Of a DNA stretch of 64,000 bases, positions 43,096 to 51,728 are shown piece after piece. The notes beneath the pieces were generated by a model, which saw only the letters and a list, made by a program, of their open reading frames with translations, made no database searches and was not told the origin of the DNA. The stretch's first letter is position 1, and each line of letters begins with the position of its first letter. The translations under genes and the position numbers were made by a program. Origin of the DNA: an uncultured Acidobacteriota bacterium (lineage in GTDB: Bacteria > Acidobacteriota > Vicinamibacteria > Fen-336); the NCBI GenBank assembly GCA_902826455.1, contig CADEEV010000012.1, positions 52,957 through 116,956 of the forward strand, read 5' to 3'.

Positions 43096-44654
43096 GACGG
43101 CCGGCGCGGCGCGCCGCCCTCGTCGTCCTCCTGGCCGGCATCGCCTACAGCCTGTACCTGCAGGCGCTGCTCCAGCCCGAAGGCATGAACCTGGGCGACG
43201 CGGGGCTGAAGGTGCTCATGACCCAGCAGTTCGCCCGCGGCGACTGGCACCTCGACCTGCGCCTGCCGGCCCAGACGTGGGTGCGCGAGCTGTGGGCGGG
43301 TGGCCTGTACCCGTTCAAGTTCGGCAACGACTACGCCACCGAGGGCGTCTACTACGTGCGCTTCGCGATGTTCTTTCCCCTGGTCTCGGCGCCGTTCTAC
43401 GGGCTCGCGGGCCTGCGCGGCCTCTACGTCCTGCCGGTGCTGGCGACGTGGGCCCTGTGGATCGCCCTGGAGCGCGCCCTTCGCGCCCTCGGGGTGAGGC
43501 CGCTGGCGCGAGCCGCCACCCTCGCGGTCCTGGTCTTCGCGTCGTTCGTCACCTACTACAGCGCGACGTTCTGGGAGCACACGGCGGCGGTGGCGCTCGC
43601 GTTCGGCGGCCTGGCCCTCGTCCTGGCGCGCCCCCTGGGTCGGGCTCCGACGCTGGCGACGGCGCTCGCAGGCGGCGCGCTCGTGGGAGCGTCGACGTGG
43701 TTTCGCGAGGAGCTGCTCTGCCTGGTCGGCGCCGCGGCGGGGCTCGGCCTGCTGGCGCCGCTCGGGGTGCTCCCGTTGCGCCGCTGGCCGCTGCGCTCGA
43801 GCGTCGCGTGGCTCCTGGCCCTCGCGGCGCCGCCCGCCGCCATGTTCGCGTTCAACCTCTGGGCCTTCGGCAGCGTCCTGGGCATGCATGGCGGCGTCGC
43901 AGCGAAGGCGCTGACGACGGCGCAGGGCGTCTCCGGGCCCGAGTCGCTCCGCTACTATCTCGCCGCGTTCGTGCAGTTCTTTCCGGCCTCGCTGCTCGCA
44001 CTCCTGGTGCCGTGGGTGAGCCCGCCCGCGCGCAGGGGAACCGCGGCGCTCTTCGCGGGTCTCGCCGGGTTCTATCTCGCCGCCGTTCCCTTCCTGGTGC
44101 GGGTCCAGGGCAAGGAGTGGGGGCCGCGCTTCCTGATCCCGGCCGTGCCGCTGCTCTGCGTCGCGCTCGCCTTCGTCCTGGACCGCATCGGGCGCGAGCG
44201 GCGCGCGTGGCTGCGCGCCGTCGCGGGCGCGGCCGCGCTGGCCGTGTTCGGCGCCGGAAGCTTCCGCAACACCGTCCAGGGCACGGCCGACGTGGGCGAC
44301 CGCTACACACGGCGCACGGGCGTCGTCCGGCTGGTCGAGGCCGACCCGAGCCGTCACGTCGCCGTCTCCCACGAGTTCATGACCGCGCTCCTGATGCCGG
44401 CCAGCCGAAAGGCCTTCTTCCTCGTCGAGGATCGGGCCGACCTGGGACGTCTGGCGCGGGCCCTCGCGGGCCATGGCGCGGATCGCTTCCTGTACCTCGA
44501 GGACCCGATCTATCGAACCGCCCTCTCGAGGCATGCGCGCGCGGGCGCCGTCATCCCCGTCGGCCGCGGGCTGCGCGTGCGCCTGGAGCCGCGCGGTCGC
44601 ACCGATCGGTATCTGGCCTTCGATGCCGTCATTGTGGGAAGATCGCGACCGTGA
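43092..44654 (+). CDS. Polytopic membrane protein, probable GT-C-type glycosyltransferase
   Basis: A 520-residue membrane protein with around ten helices. The first periplasmic loop has the acidic GMNLGDAGLKVLMTQQFARGD, in the position where GT-C enzymes (PMT/ArnT-like) carry a catalytic acid. Later helices include FASFVTYYSATFWEHTAAVAL and a soluble C-terminal part of about 120 residues. Such proteins use polyprenyl-phosphate sugars as donors. No family-specific motif allows a finer call. ATG at 43092 overlaps the potCD stop, but a link to polyamine uptake is not expected. Confidence 0.65.
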   Translation: MRRPARRAALVVLLAGIAYSLYLQALLQPEGMNLGDAGLKVLMTQQFARGDWHLDLRLPAQTWVRELWAGGLYPFKFGNDYATEGVYYVRFAMFFPLVSAPFYGLAGLRGLYVLPVLATWALWIALERALRALGVRPLARAATLAVLVFASFVTYYSATFWEHTAAVALAFGGLALVLARPLGRAPTLATALAGGALVGASTWFREELLCLVGAAAGLGLLAPLGVLPLRRWPLRSSVAWLLALAAPPAAMFAFNLWAFGSVLGMHGGVAAKALTTAQGVSGPESLRYYLAAFVQFFPASLLALLVPWVSPPARRGTAALFAGLAGFYLAAVPFLVRVQGKEWGPRFLIPAVPLLCVALAFVLDRIGRERRAWLRAVAGAAALAVFGAGSFRNTVQGTADVGDRYTRRTGVVRLVEADPSRHVAVSHEFMTALLMPASRKAFFLVEDRADLGRLARALAGHGADRFLYLEDPIYRTALSRHARAGAVIPVGRGLRVRLEPRGRTDRYLAFDAVIVGRSRP

Positions 44655-44986
44655 GCGTCCTGGGACAACTGGCGGTGGCCGGACTCGCCCTCGCGATCGC
44701 CGCCGGGGCCGGCGCCGATGCGCCGCCGGACGGTCGCCTGCTCTACAACGCGAAGTGCGCGAGCTGTCACGGCCGCACCGGCAAGGCCCGTCCCGACCTC
44801 GCGAAGAAGAACACGCCGAACCTCAACGACCCGGCCTGGCAGAAGGAAGCCACCGACGACGAGATCCGCGACGTCATCGCGAAGGGCGTCGGCTCCTCGG
44901 CGATGAAGGCGTTCTCCCCCGAGCTGAAGGCCGAGGAGATCGCCGCGGTGGTGAAGTACGTGCGGACCCTCGCTCCCGCGAAGTAG
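44651..44986 (+). CDS. Class I c-type cytochrome, exported
   Basis: A 111-residue monohaem cytochrome c. A signal peptide (LAVAGLALAIAAGAGA) is followed by the haem-binding CASCH motif (Cys36, Cys39, His40). Met85 in GSSAMKAFSP is the likely sixth ligand. AAVVKYVRTLA is the usual C-terminal helix. It should shuttle electrons in the periplasm. GTG start overlaps the stop of the membrane protein gene. The C-terminus is 12 bases from the convergent pmbA end. Confidence 0.92.
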   Translation: MSVLGQLAVAGLALAIAAGAGADAPPDGRLLYNAKCASCHGRTGKARPDLAKKNTPNLNDPAWQKEATDDEIRDVIAKGVGSSAMKAFSPELKAEEIAAVVKYVRTLAPAK

Positions 44987-44998
44987 CCCGAAGCGGCG

Positions 44999-46354
44999 CT
45001 ACGAGCCGCTCACCATCATCTTCTTGATGCGCAGCGTCGGCGCCGCCGACGACCCGCGCCAGACGAGATCGCTGCCCACGGCATCCACGTCGACGAGCAT
45101 CTGCTTCAGGTTGCCAGCGATCGTGACCTCGTGGACGGGGAACGCCAGCCGCCCGTTCTCGATCCACTGGCCGGTGGCGCCCTGGGAGTAGTCGCCGGAC
45201 ACCAGGTTGACGCCGAAGCCGATGAGGTCCGTGACGTACAGCCCCTGGCCGATGCCCGCCACGATGTCCTCGGGGTGCGTGGCGCCTGCGGCGAAGCACA
45301 GGTTGCCGGCCCCTACCGACGGACCCCCCCCGACGCCGCGCCGCGCGCTTCCCGTCGGCTGCGCGCCGATCTTGCGCGCCGCGTAGGCGTCGCACTGGAA
45401 GTGACGCAGCACCCCGGCTTCCAGGGGAACGCTGACGCGGGTGCGCTGGCCTTCGCCGTCGAAGGGCCGGGAGCCGAGGCCGCGCGGCCGGCGACCGTCG
45501 TCGATCATGGTGAGCAGGGGCGAGGCGACGACCGCGCCGAGCCGGTCCTTCAGGAACGTCGCGTTGCGGAACACGGCGTATCCCGAGAGCGCTCCGAACA
45601 CCGTGCCGAGAAGCTCGGCGGCGGTCTCCGGATCGAACACGATCGGCACCTCGGTCGTCGCCACCTTGCGCGCGCCCAGGCGCCGCAGCGTGCGCTCGGC
45701 GGCGATCCTTCCGACCTCCTCCGGCGCGAGCAGGTCTCGAAGGCCGCGGCCCGAGCTGTACCACCAGTCGCGCTCCTTCTGGCCGTCGCGCTCGCCGACC
45801 GGCACGACCGACACCGAGACCGACGACGAGCGATAGTGGCCCGCGAAGCCGCGGGAGTTCACGAGGGCGATCACGTCGTCCCCGCAGCCGAACGAGGCGC
45901 CGTCCGAGTTCGTGATCTCGGGGGACGCCGCGAGGGCCGCGGCCTCGGCGCGCCGCGCCATCTCGATGCGCTCGGCGGTCGGGAGAGAGCCCGGCGAGGA
46001 GTCGTGGAGCCCGAGGTCCGTCGGATCGAAGGGCTCGACAGCGTCGGGCAGGCCGGCCGCGGCATCCTCGCCGGTGACGCGGGCCATCGCCACGGTGTCC
46101 GAGACCAGCGTGTCGAGGGCCTGGCTCGAGAAATCGGAGGTGTAGGACGTCGCCGTCCGGCGGCCCACGAACACCCGCAGCCCGAGGGCCTTGCTCCCCG
46201 CGTCGGTGAGCTTCTCGATCTCCCCCTTGCGCACGGTCACCGAGAAATCGGTACCGGCCACCACGAGGGCGTCGGCGTCGCTGGCGCCGGCGGCGCGCGC
46301 CTTGCGGATCAGGGTCTCGGCCAGCTCCATCCCGCTCGCGGCGTCTGTCGGCAT
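44999..46354 (-). CDS. pmbA: PmbA/TldE metalloprotease subunit homologue
   Basis: A 451-residue PmbA/TldE-family protein. Family text: FSVTVRKGEIEKLTDAGSKALGLRVFVG, TSYTSDFS, VPIVFDPETAAELLGTVFGALSG, GVNLVSGDYSQGATGQWIENG and EVTIAGNL. In the TldD/TldE heterodimer TldE lacks the zinc site, which TldD supplies; the complex degrades unfolded peptides and matures microcin B17 and CcdA. No tldD lies in the window, although a peptide-maturation locus is 26 kb away. Divergent from the next gene with a 58-base gap. Confidence 0.93.
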   Translation of the reverse strand: MPTDAASGMELAETLIRKARAAGASDADALVVAGTDFSVTVRKGEIEKLTDAGSKALGLRVFVGRRTATSYTSDFSSQALDTLVSDTVAMARVTGEDAAAGLPDAVEPFDPTDLGLHDSSPGSLPTAERIEMARRAEAAALAASPEITNSDGASFGCGDDVIALVNSRGFAGHYRSSSVSVSVVPVGERDGQKERDWWYSSGRGLRDLLAPEEVGRIAAERTLRRLGARKVATTEVPIVFDPETAAELLGTVFGALSGYAVFRNATFLKDRLGAVVASPLLTMIDDGRRPRGLGSRPFDGEGQRTRVSVPLEAGVLRHFQCDAYAARKIGAQPTGSARRGVGGGPSVGAGNLCFAAGATHPEDIVAGIGQGLYVTDLIGFGVNLVSGDYSQGATGQWIENGRLAFPVHEVTIAGNLKQMLVDVDAVGSDLVWRGSSAAPTLRIKKMMVSGS

Positions 46355-46412
46355 GCTCTCCCGTCGGCGCTGTGATAAGAACGCGCCGGTGCGAGCGGGA
46401 CGATATCACGAC

Positions 46413-48092
46413 GTGTCGAGACGGCTCCTCCTGGCTCTCGCCCTCGCGCTGCCCGCCGCGGGCGCCCGCGCCCAGGCTCCGCTCCCCGACCGCACCTACG
46501 CCATGGGCGACCCGGCGATCGACGGGCTCCAGGAAGTCTTCCGGCGCACGCTCGAGAGCAACCGCAAGGAGTTCCAGGGTCGCTTCACGCGCGTGCAGGG
46601 GTTCCGGGCCGGCTCCGGCTACCCGCAGCTGTGGGTCCGGGACAGCTCGGGCCTCGCGCCGCTCTCGCGCTACCTCTACCCGCGCGGCTACCTCACGAGC
46701 TGGCTCGAGGAGATGCTCGCCCACCAGGACGAGAGCGGCAGCGTCTACGACTGGATCGCGAGCGGGGAGCTGCACCTCTTCAACCAGTGGGCGCCCCAGG
46801 CGCGCGAGCTCGTGAACGCCGGCGCCATCGCGATCTCGGCCGACAAGAACACGAGCGAGGCCGACCAGGAGACGAGCGCGGTGGACGCGGCGTGGCGCGC
46901 CTGGCAGGCGACAGGCGACGACAACTGGCTGAAGAAGCCGATCCGCGGCACGAGCGTCGTGGAGCGCTGCGCCGCCGCCGTGCGCTTCCTCACCCGCACC
47001 CGCTACGACGCGCGCCTGGGTCTCGTCACGAGCGCCTACACCGCGGACTGGGGCGACGTGAGCCTCGCTCACGCGGACCAGCGGGCGATCTACGTCGACG
47101 ACACGACGCCCCTCGTGGCCGGGCTCTACACCAACAGCCTCACGGCCCGGGCCATGGGCCAGCTCGCCGACATGTACGGGGCCATCGGGAACACGACCCG
47201 GGCCGCGGAGTGGCGTGCCCAGGGGAACCTGATGCGCCGCAAGATCGACCGTCACTTCTGGCAGGCGCAGGCCGGCTACTACCGCATGAACGTCGTGGTC
47301 CGAGGCGGCCCACGCGTGCCGCCGGCCGTCGACGTCGACCGGATCTTCGCGCTGGGCGGCAACACCATGGCGCTCCTCGCCGGCATCCCCAGCGACGCGC
47401 AGGCGGCGCGCATCCTCGACACGGCCGAGGCGCGGCGGCGCCGGTATCAGCTCGCCACGGTCTCGGGCGTCCTGCTGCCCCCGTTCGCCGACGGCGTCTT
47501 CCCCCATCCGGCGCTGACGCGCGCGTGGCAGTACCAGAACGGCGGACAGTGGGACTGGTTCGGCGGCCGGTTCGTGCTCGCCGAGTACGAGCGCGGCTAC
47601 TCGCGGCGCGCGACGGAGCACCTGGCCCAGATCGCACGCCGTACCCGCGACTCGAAAGGAGCCTACGAGTGGCACACCCGCTCGGGCGAGGCCAAGGGCA
47701 GCGGCCGCTACTCCGCCACCGCGGCGGCCCTGGCCGAGGCGGTCTACACCGGCTTGTTCGGCGTGAAGCTCGGCCACGGCGTCGCGGACCTCGACATCCG
47801 CCTTCTCGACCGCACCGGCCGGATCGACCTCACGCAGCCCGCCACGGGCACCCGCGTCGCCTACCGCTACGCCTTCGATCCGCGCGCCCGCCGCATCACC
47901 CTCGACGCCGAGACGAACGCGCGCCTGGGCCGGGTGCGCCTGGTGGTGCCCGGGACGCTACGCGTGCGCGAGGTCCGCCGCGGCGGCCGCGTGGTGCGCT
48001 TCAGCTCCGAGACGCGCGGCGAAGACCGCGCGATCGTCGTGCCGGGAGGAGCCTCGCCCGTGAGGCTCGAGGTCCGCCTGTCACCACGCTGA
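46413..48092 (+). CDS. Secreted six-hairpin glycosidase-like protein
   Basis: A 559-residue protein with a signal peptide (RRLLLALALALPAAGARA) and an alpha/alpha-barrel glycosidase-like body. GYPQLWVRDSSGLAPL resembles the acid-bearing WxRD motif of GH63/GH37-type enzymes, followed by DQETSAVDAAWRAW, LALGGNTMALLAG and QNGGQWDWFGGRFV. A C-terminal beta domain starts near residue 480. It probably hydrolyses alpha-glycosidic bonds in the periplasm or outside the cell; the exact GH family is unclear. GTG 46413 is selected for the signal peptide; GTG 46389 is possible. Its 3' end overlaps the convergent SDR gene by 12 bases. Confidence 0.72.
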   Translation: MSRRLLLALALALPAAGARAQAPLPDRTYAMGDPAIDGLQEVFRRTLESNRKEFQGRFTRVQGFRAGSGYPQLWVRDSSGLAPLSRYLYPRGYLTSWLEEMLAHQDESGSVYDWIASGELHLFNQWAPQARELVNAGAIAISADKNTSEADQETSAVDAAWRAWQATGDDNWLKKPIRGTSVVERCAAAVRFLTRTRYDARLGLVTSAYTADWGDVSLAHADQRAIYVDDTTPLVAGLYTNSLTARAMGQLADMYGAIGNTTRAAEWRAQGNLMRRKIDRHFWQAQAGYYRMNVVVRGGPRVPPAVDVDRIFALGGNTMALLAGIPSDAQAARILDTAEARRRRYQLATVSGVLLPPFADGVFPHPALTRAWQYQNGGQWDWFGGRFVLAEYERGYSRRATEHLAQIARRTRDSKGAYEWHTRSGEAKGSGRYSATAAALAEAVYTGLFGVKLGHGVADLDIRLLDRTGRIDLTQPATGTRVAYRYAFDPRARRITLDAETNARLGRVRLVVPGTLRVREVRRGGRVVRFSSETRGEDRAIVVPGGASPVRLEVRLSPR

Positions 48093-49607
48093 GGGCTTGT
48101 AGTCCTTCAGGAACTTGCCCCACACGTGCTCGCCCGTGAGCAGGCCGTTGAAGAACGGATCGCACAGGCGCGCGGCGCCGTCGACGATGTCGAGGGGCGG
48201 CTGGAAGTCGAGCTCGTCGCGCTTGCGCGTCGCGTGGAGCGCCGGGTCCTCGTCGGTGACCCAGCCCGTGTCGACGGCGTTCATGTGGATGCCGTCGTTC
48301 ACGTAGTCGCGCGCCGACGTGAGGGTCAGCATGTTGAGGGCGGCCTTCGCCATGTTCGTGTGGGGATGGCGGTCGGTCTTGGTACCGCGGGAGAAGATGC
48401 CCTCCATCGCCGACACGTTCACGATGTGCTTGTCGCGCGACGGCACCCGCATCATGAGCGGCTTCAGACGGCTGCACAGGATGAACGGCGCCACCGCGTT
48501 CACGAGCTGCACTTCGATCATCTCGGGCGTCGGCACCTCGGCCAGCGTCAGGCGCCAGGAGTTCTGCGTGCGCAGGTCCACCTGCTGCAGGTCCACGTCC
48601 GTGTGGCCCTCGGGAAAGAGATCGGGACGCCGCTCGGCGTCGTCGTACGCGTAGCGCACCTGCGAGAGCCGGGCCGACTCGCGGACCCCGATGCCCGAGC
48701 CGCCGCCCTGCCAGGTCGAGAGGCCGGTGGCGTCGACGCCGGTCGCCGGAGGCAAGGCGGTGGGGGACTCGAGAGCGCGAACGCAGTCGCGATGTGTCGC
48801 CAGCAGCGGCTGGATCTCGCGCGGCAGGTCCTCGTGGGCCAGGGCCTCGAAGGCCAGCAGGTGCTCGTAGAAGCCCGGGGGGCGCCGCACGGTCTGACAG
48901 GCGTTGTTGACCAGGATGTCGAGGCGGTCGTGGCTGTGCTCGACGTAGCGCGCGAACAGCTCGACGGACGGCGCGTGGCGCAGGTCGAGGCCATGGACCT
49001 CGAGGCGGTCTTTCCACTCGGGATAGTCCGCTTCCATCGCGTAGCGCCTGGCGGCGTCGTTGGGGAAGCGCGTCGTCGCGATCACCCGTGCCCCGGCCCG
49101 CAGGATCTTGAGCGCGGTGTGGAAACCGATCTTGACCCGGGCGCCCGTGACGAGGGCGACGCGCCCCGAGAGGTCCGCGGTCTGGAAGCGCTTCTCGTAG
49201 TTGAGCTCCGCGCACTCCGGGCACAGCGCGTCGTAGAAGTGGTGCAGGCGCATGAAGTCCGCCTTGCAGACGTAGCAGGTCTTCGGCTTCTTGAGCTCGC
49301 GCACGGGTTCCCCGGGCGGTGGCAGCTGCTTCGGTGGCGCCACGAACACCGAGTCCTCGCGAGCCGCGCGGATGCCGGCGCCGGAGCGCGTCTCCCGGTC
49401 CGCCGTCTCGTCGCGCTCGCGGCGCTTGCGGCGGAAGGCGCGGGCCAGGTGGCGAGCCTGATAGGTGTCGGGCCGCGACACCTGGCCGGCCGCCGTCAGG
49501 AACGCACGACGCACGGGCTCCGGCACGTCGGCCAGGAGGCCGCGCTCGGCGACGAGGCGCTCCAGGAACTCGGTGACGCGCTGCAGCTCGTCCGCGGAGA
49601 GAGGCAT
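48081..49607 (-). CDS. SDR-family protein with N-terminal extension and zinc ribbon
   Basis: A 508-residue protein. Residues 1-105 are a charged helical extension. Residues 111-132 form a C4 zinc ribbon (CYVC and CPEC, Cys111/114/129/132). From 147 on there is an SDR Rossmann domain: ALVTGARVKIGF, then ILVNNACQTVRR, then HIVNVSAMEGIF. The place of the catalytic YxxxK reads TNMAK, so the usual Tyr is Thr. The SDR domain has an insertion of about 100 residues after NNAC. The missing Tyr means a non-classical reductase or a binding role. ATG at 49607, divergent from the LOG gene. Confidence 0.83.
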   Translation of the reverse strand: MPLSADELQRVTEFLERLVAERGLLADVPEPVRRAFLTAAGQVSRPDTYQARHLARAFRRKRRERDETADRETRSGAGIRAAREDSVFVAPPKQLPPPGEPVRELKKPKTCYVCKADFMRLHHFYDALCPECAELNYEKRFQTADLSGRVALVTGARVKIGFHTALKILRAGARVIATTRFPNDAARRYAMEADYPEWKDRLEVHGLDLRHAPSVELFARYVEHSHDRLDILVNNACQTVRRPPGFYEHLLAFEALAHEDLPREIQPLLATHRDCVRALESPTALPPATGVDATGLSTWQGGGSGIGVRESARLSQVRYAYDDAERRPDLFPEGHTDVDLQQVDLRTQNSWRLTLAEVPTPEMIEVQLVNAVAPFILCSRLKPLMMRVPSRDKHIVNVSAMEGIFSRGTKTDRHPHTNMAKAALNMLTLTSARDYVNDGIHMNAVDTGWVTDEDPALHATRKRDELDFQPPLDIVDGAARLCDPFFNGLLTGEHVWGKFLKDYKPSAW

Positions 49608-49638
49608 GAACCGACAAAACTAGCATGGAACCGCGTTG

Positions 49639-49644
49639 TAGACT
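49639..49644 (+). promoter_or_regulatory. -10-like TAGACT upstream of the LOG-family gene
   Basis: TAGACT lies nine bases before the ATG at 49654 in a 46-base divergent gap. No ribosome-binding site lies in between, so transcription would give a very short leader. Confidence 0.35.
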
Positions 49645-49653
49645 CTCGCCCGC

Positions 49654-50829
49654 ATGGAGGACTACCGGACGATCGAGAGCCTCGCAGCGCTCGCAGAACG
49701 CCTGTCCCTGGACCGCTGCGTCCTGAAGGGGCTCGACCTGCGCCACGAGGCCCTGCGCTGGGACGAGATCTCGGTCACGCGCCGCACGTTCTTCCTCGGC
49801 TGTCAGCTCCCGCCCGACGTCGAGAGCCGGCTGCGCGAGCGCGGGGCGATCTTCTTCCCGCGCTTCGGCGAGCTGCCCTATGACCCCTACCGGATCGCCC
49901 TCTACGACTCGGCCGAGCTGATGGACGAGTTCGACGGCGCCGCCTTCGAGGCGACCGCGGCGGACCAGAAGATCTACGGCAACTTCCGGCGCAGCCGCAA
50001 ACGGCGCTCGGTCGTGGACCTGCTCGCCCAGCGCCTCCACGACCACAGCGTCTCCGACGCGCTCGATCAGTTCCTCGGCGGGGACGCGAAGCAGTTCGAG
50101 CGCGGCATCGTCGGCATCATGGGCGGACACCAGTCGGCGCGCGACAGCCGCGAGTTCCGCGAGGTGGCCCGCCTGGGCCATCGCCTGGCGCGGGCCGGCT
50201 TCCTCGTCCTCACCGGAGGCGGCCCGGGCGCGATGGAGGCCGGCAACCTGGGCGCCTTCCTCGCGACGCATCGCGAGGAGCGGGTCGTGGACGAGGCCGT
50301 GGCGATGCTCGCGGAGGAGCCCCACGCCGGCCCACCCGTGCCCGCCGCCTATTTCCGGCGCGCCCAGGACGTGATCGAGCGCTTCGCGCCGCGCTCCGCC
50401 GCGAGATGGGGCTGCCGGAGGGGCCTCGGCTGGGACGCCGGCACGAGCCTCGCGATCCCGACCTGGACCTACGGCCACGAGCCCTCGAACCTGTTCGCCA
50501 CCCACATCGCGAAGCTGTTCCAGAACAGCGTGCGCGAGGAGGGGCTCGTGACCTTCGCGAACGCCGGTCTCGTGTTCGCGCCCGGCAAGGCCGGCACGCT
50601 GCAGGAGGTCTTCACGGACGCGGTGCAGAACTACTACGCGGAGTCCAGCGCCGACGTGACGCCGATGGCCTTCTGGCCGAAGGCCTACTGGACCGAAACC
50701 TTGCCCGCGCCCGACACCCTCCGGCGCCTGGCGGACGCCGGCAACAAGCGCTTCAAGGCCCGCGTCGGCGCCTTCGACGACGTCGGCGAGATCGTGGACT
50801 TCCTGCTCGACCCGCCGCCGCTGCTCTGA
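49654..50829 (+). CDS. LOG-family (lysine decarboxylase-like) protein
   Basis: A 391-residue protein with a 150-residue N-terminal region of unknown role and a Rossmann-like LOG domain. GIMGGHQSARDSREF and LTGGGPGAMEAGNLGAF form the nucleotide site, and APGKAGTLQEVFTD matches the PGGxGTxxE signature with K-A in place of G-x. LOG proteins release free cytokinin bases or act as nucleotide 5'-monophosphate N-glycosidases (PpnN-like). This long form is nearer to the PpnN style in size. First gene of a possible LOG-unknown-truA-HAD-TPR series. Confidence 0.82.
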   Translation: MEDYRTIESLAALAERLSLDRCVLKGLDLRHEALRWDEISVTRRTFFLGCQLPPDVESRLRERGAIFFPRFGELPYDPYRIALYDSAELMDEFDGAAFEATAADQKIYGNFRRSRKRRSVVDLLAQRLHDHSVSDALDQFLGGDAKQFERGIVGIMGGHQSARDSREFREVARLGHRLARAGFLVLTGGGPGAMEAGNLGAFLATHREERVVDEAVAMLAEEPHAGPPVPAAYFRRAQDVIERFAPRSAARWGCRRGLGWDAGTSLAIPTWTYGHEPSNLFATHIAKLFQNSVREEGLVTFANAGLVFAPGKAGTLQEVFTDAVQNYYAESSADVTPMAFWPKAYWTETLPAPDTLRRLADAGNKRFKARVGAFDDVGEIVDFLLDPPPLL

Positions 50830-50854
50830 CGCATGTGCCGCGGACCTGACGCAT
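50826..50854. repeat. Direct repeat CTGACGCAT x2, operator-like
   Basis: CTGACGCAT occurs at 50826-50834 and again at 50846-50854, 20 bases apart start to start, about two helical turns. The first copy includes the LOG stop codon and the second ends ten bases before the TTG start of the next gene. It could be a regulator site; no -10 or -35 was seen nearby. Confidence 0.35.
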
Positions 50855-50864
50855 ACTTGTCGGC

Positions 50865-51728
50865 TTGAGCCCGTCACCTGGTCCGCCCGCCGAGCGCCTC
50901 GAAGCCCTGTTCCGCCTGCCGCTCGCGGACTTCACCGCCGCCCGCAATGCGCTGGCGACGGAGCTCAAGAAGGCCGGCGACCGCGAGGCCGCGGCCGCGG
51001 TCGCGGCGCTCGCCAAGCCGAGCGCCTCGGCCTGGGCGGTGAACGCGCTCTATTGGAACGAGCGCCCGCTCTTCGACGCTTTCCTCGCGGCCGGCGCGCG
51101 CCTCGTCACGGCCCAGCGCTCGGGCGGCGCGGACGCGTTCCGCGACGCCCAGAAGCAGCGCAAGGACGCGCTCCTGGGCCTGATGAAGAAGGCCGAGGCG
51201 ACGCTCGCCCTCGCCTGGCACGGCGCGACACCGGCCCTGCTCGGCCGCATCTCCCAGAGCCTCGAGTCCCTGGCGGTGCGCGGTGGCGCGCCGGAGGGGA
51301 TGGCGCTGGGCCAGCTCGTGGAGGACCTGGAGCCGCCCGGCTTCGACGCGTTCGCGGGGCTGCGCTTCGAGGCCCCGCCTCCCGCGACGCCGAAGGCGCC
51401 CCGCACGGAGAGCACCGCCGTCGCCGACGCGAAGGCGCGCCGCGCCGCGATCGAAGACGCCCGTGAGGCGGTGCTGAGCGCGGAGGCCGAGGTCCGTGTT
51501 CGCAAGAAGGCGATGGCCGACGCGGCCGCAACCGCCGACAAGGCGCGCGCGACCCAGCGCTCGGCGGAGGAAGCGCTGAGCGACGCCTCCCTCAAGGCTC
51601 GGCGCGCCACCGAGACGGCCGAGAAGGCGGGCTTCGAGGCGCGCCGGGTCGGCACGGCGCTGGCGGAGGCCGAGCGCGCCCTCGAGGCCGCGAAGGCCGC
51701 CTTCGACCGGAAGAAGCGCGAGCTGTGA
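50865..51728 (+). CDS. Coiled-coil protein of unknown function
   Basis: A 287-residue protein. Residues 1-60 hold LFRLPLADFTAARNALATEL and VAALAKPSASAWAVNALYW, a pattern I recall from uncharacterised proteins of GC-rich soil bacteria. From about residue 180 to the end it is almost pure Ala/Glu/Lys/Arg heptads, a long coiled coil. No signal peptide or membrane segment. TTG start at 50865, with its stop overlapping truA (GTGA). I do not know the function. Confidence 0.72.
   Translation: MSPSPGPPAERLEALFRLPLADFTAARNALATELKKAGDREAAAAVAALAKPSASAWAVNALYWNERPLFDAFLAAGARLVTAQRSGGADAFRDAQKQRKDALLGLMKKAEATLALAWHGATPALLGRISQSLESLAVRGGAPEGMALGQLVEDLEPPGFDAFAGLRFEAPPPATPKAPRTESTAVADAKARRAAIEDAREAVLSAEAEVRVRKKAMADAAATADKARATQRSAEEALSDASLKARRATETAEKAGFEARRVGTALAEAERALEAAKAAFDRKKREL

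Noticed and set aside
44874..47777. A 967-codon open frame on the minus strand
   Set aside because: It overlaps pmbA in another frame and the antisense of the glycosidase-like gene. The text is Arg/Gly/Ala-rich without domain motifs, as expected for shadow frames at this GC content.
48001..50877. A 958-codon open frame on the minus strand
   Set aside because: It is antisense to the LOG gene and out of frame with the SDR gene; composition is that of a shadow frame.
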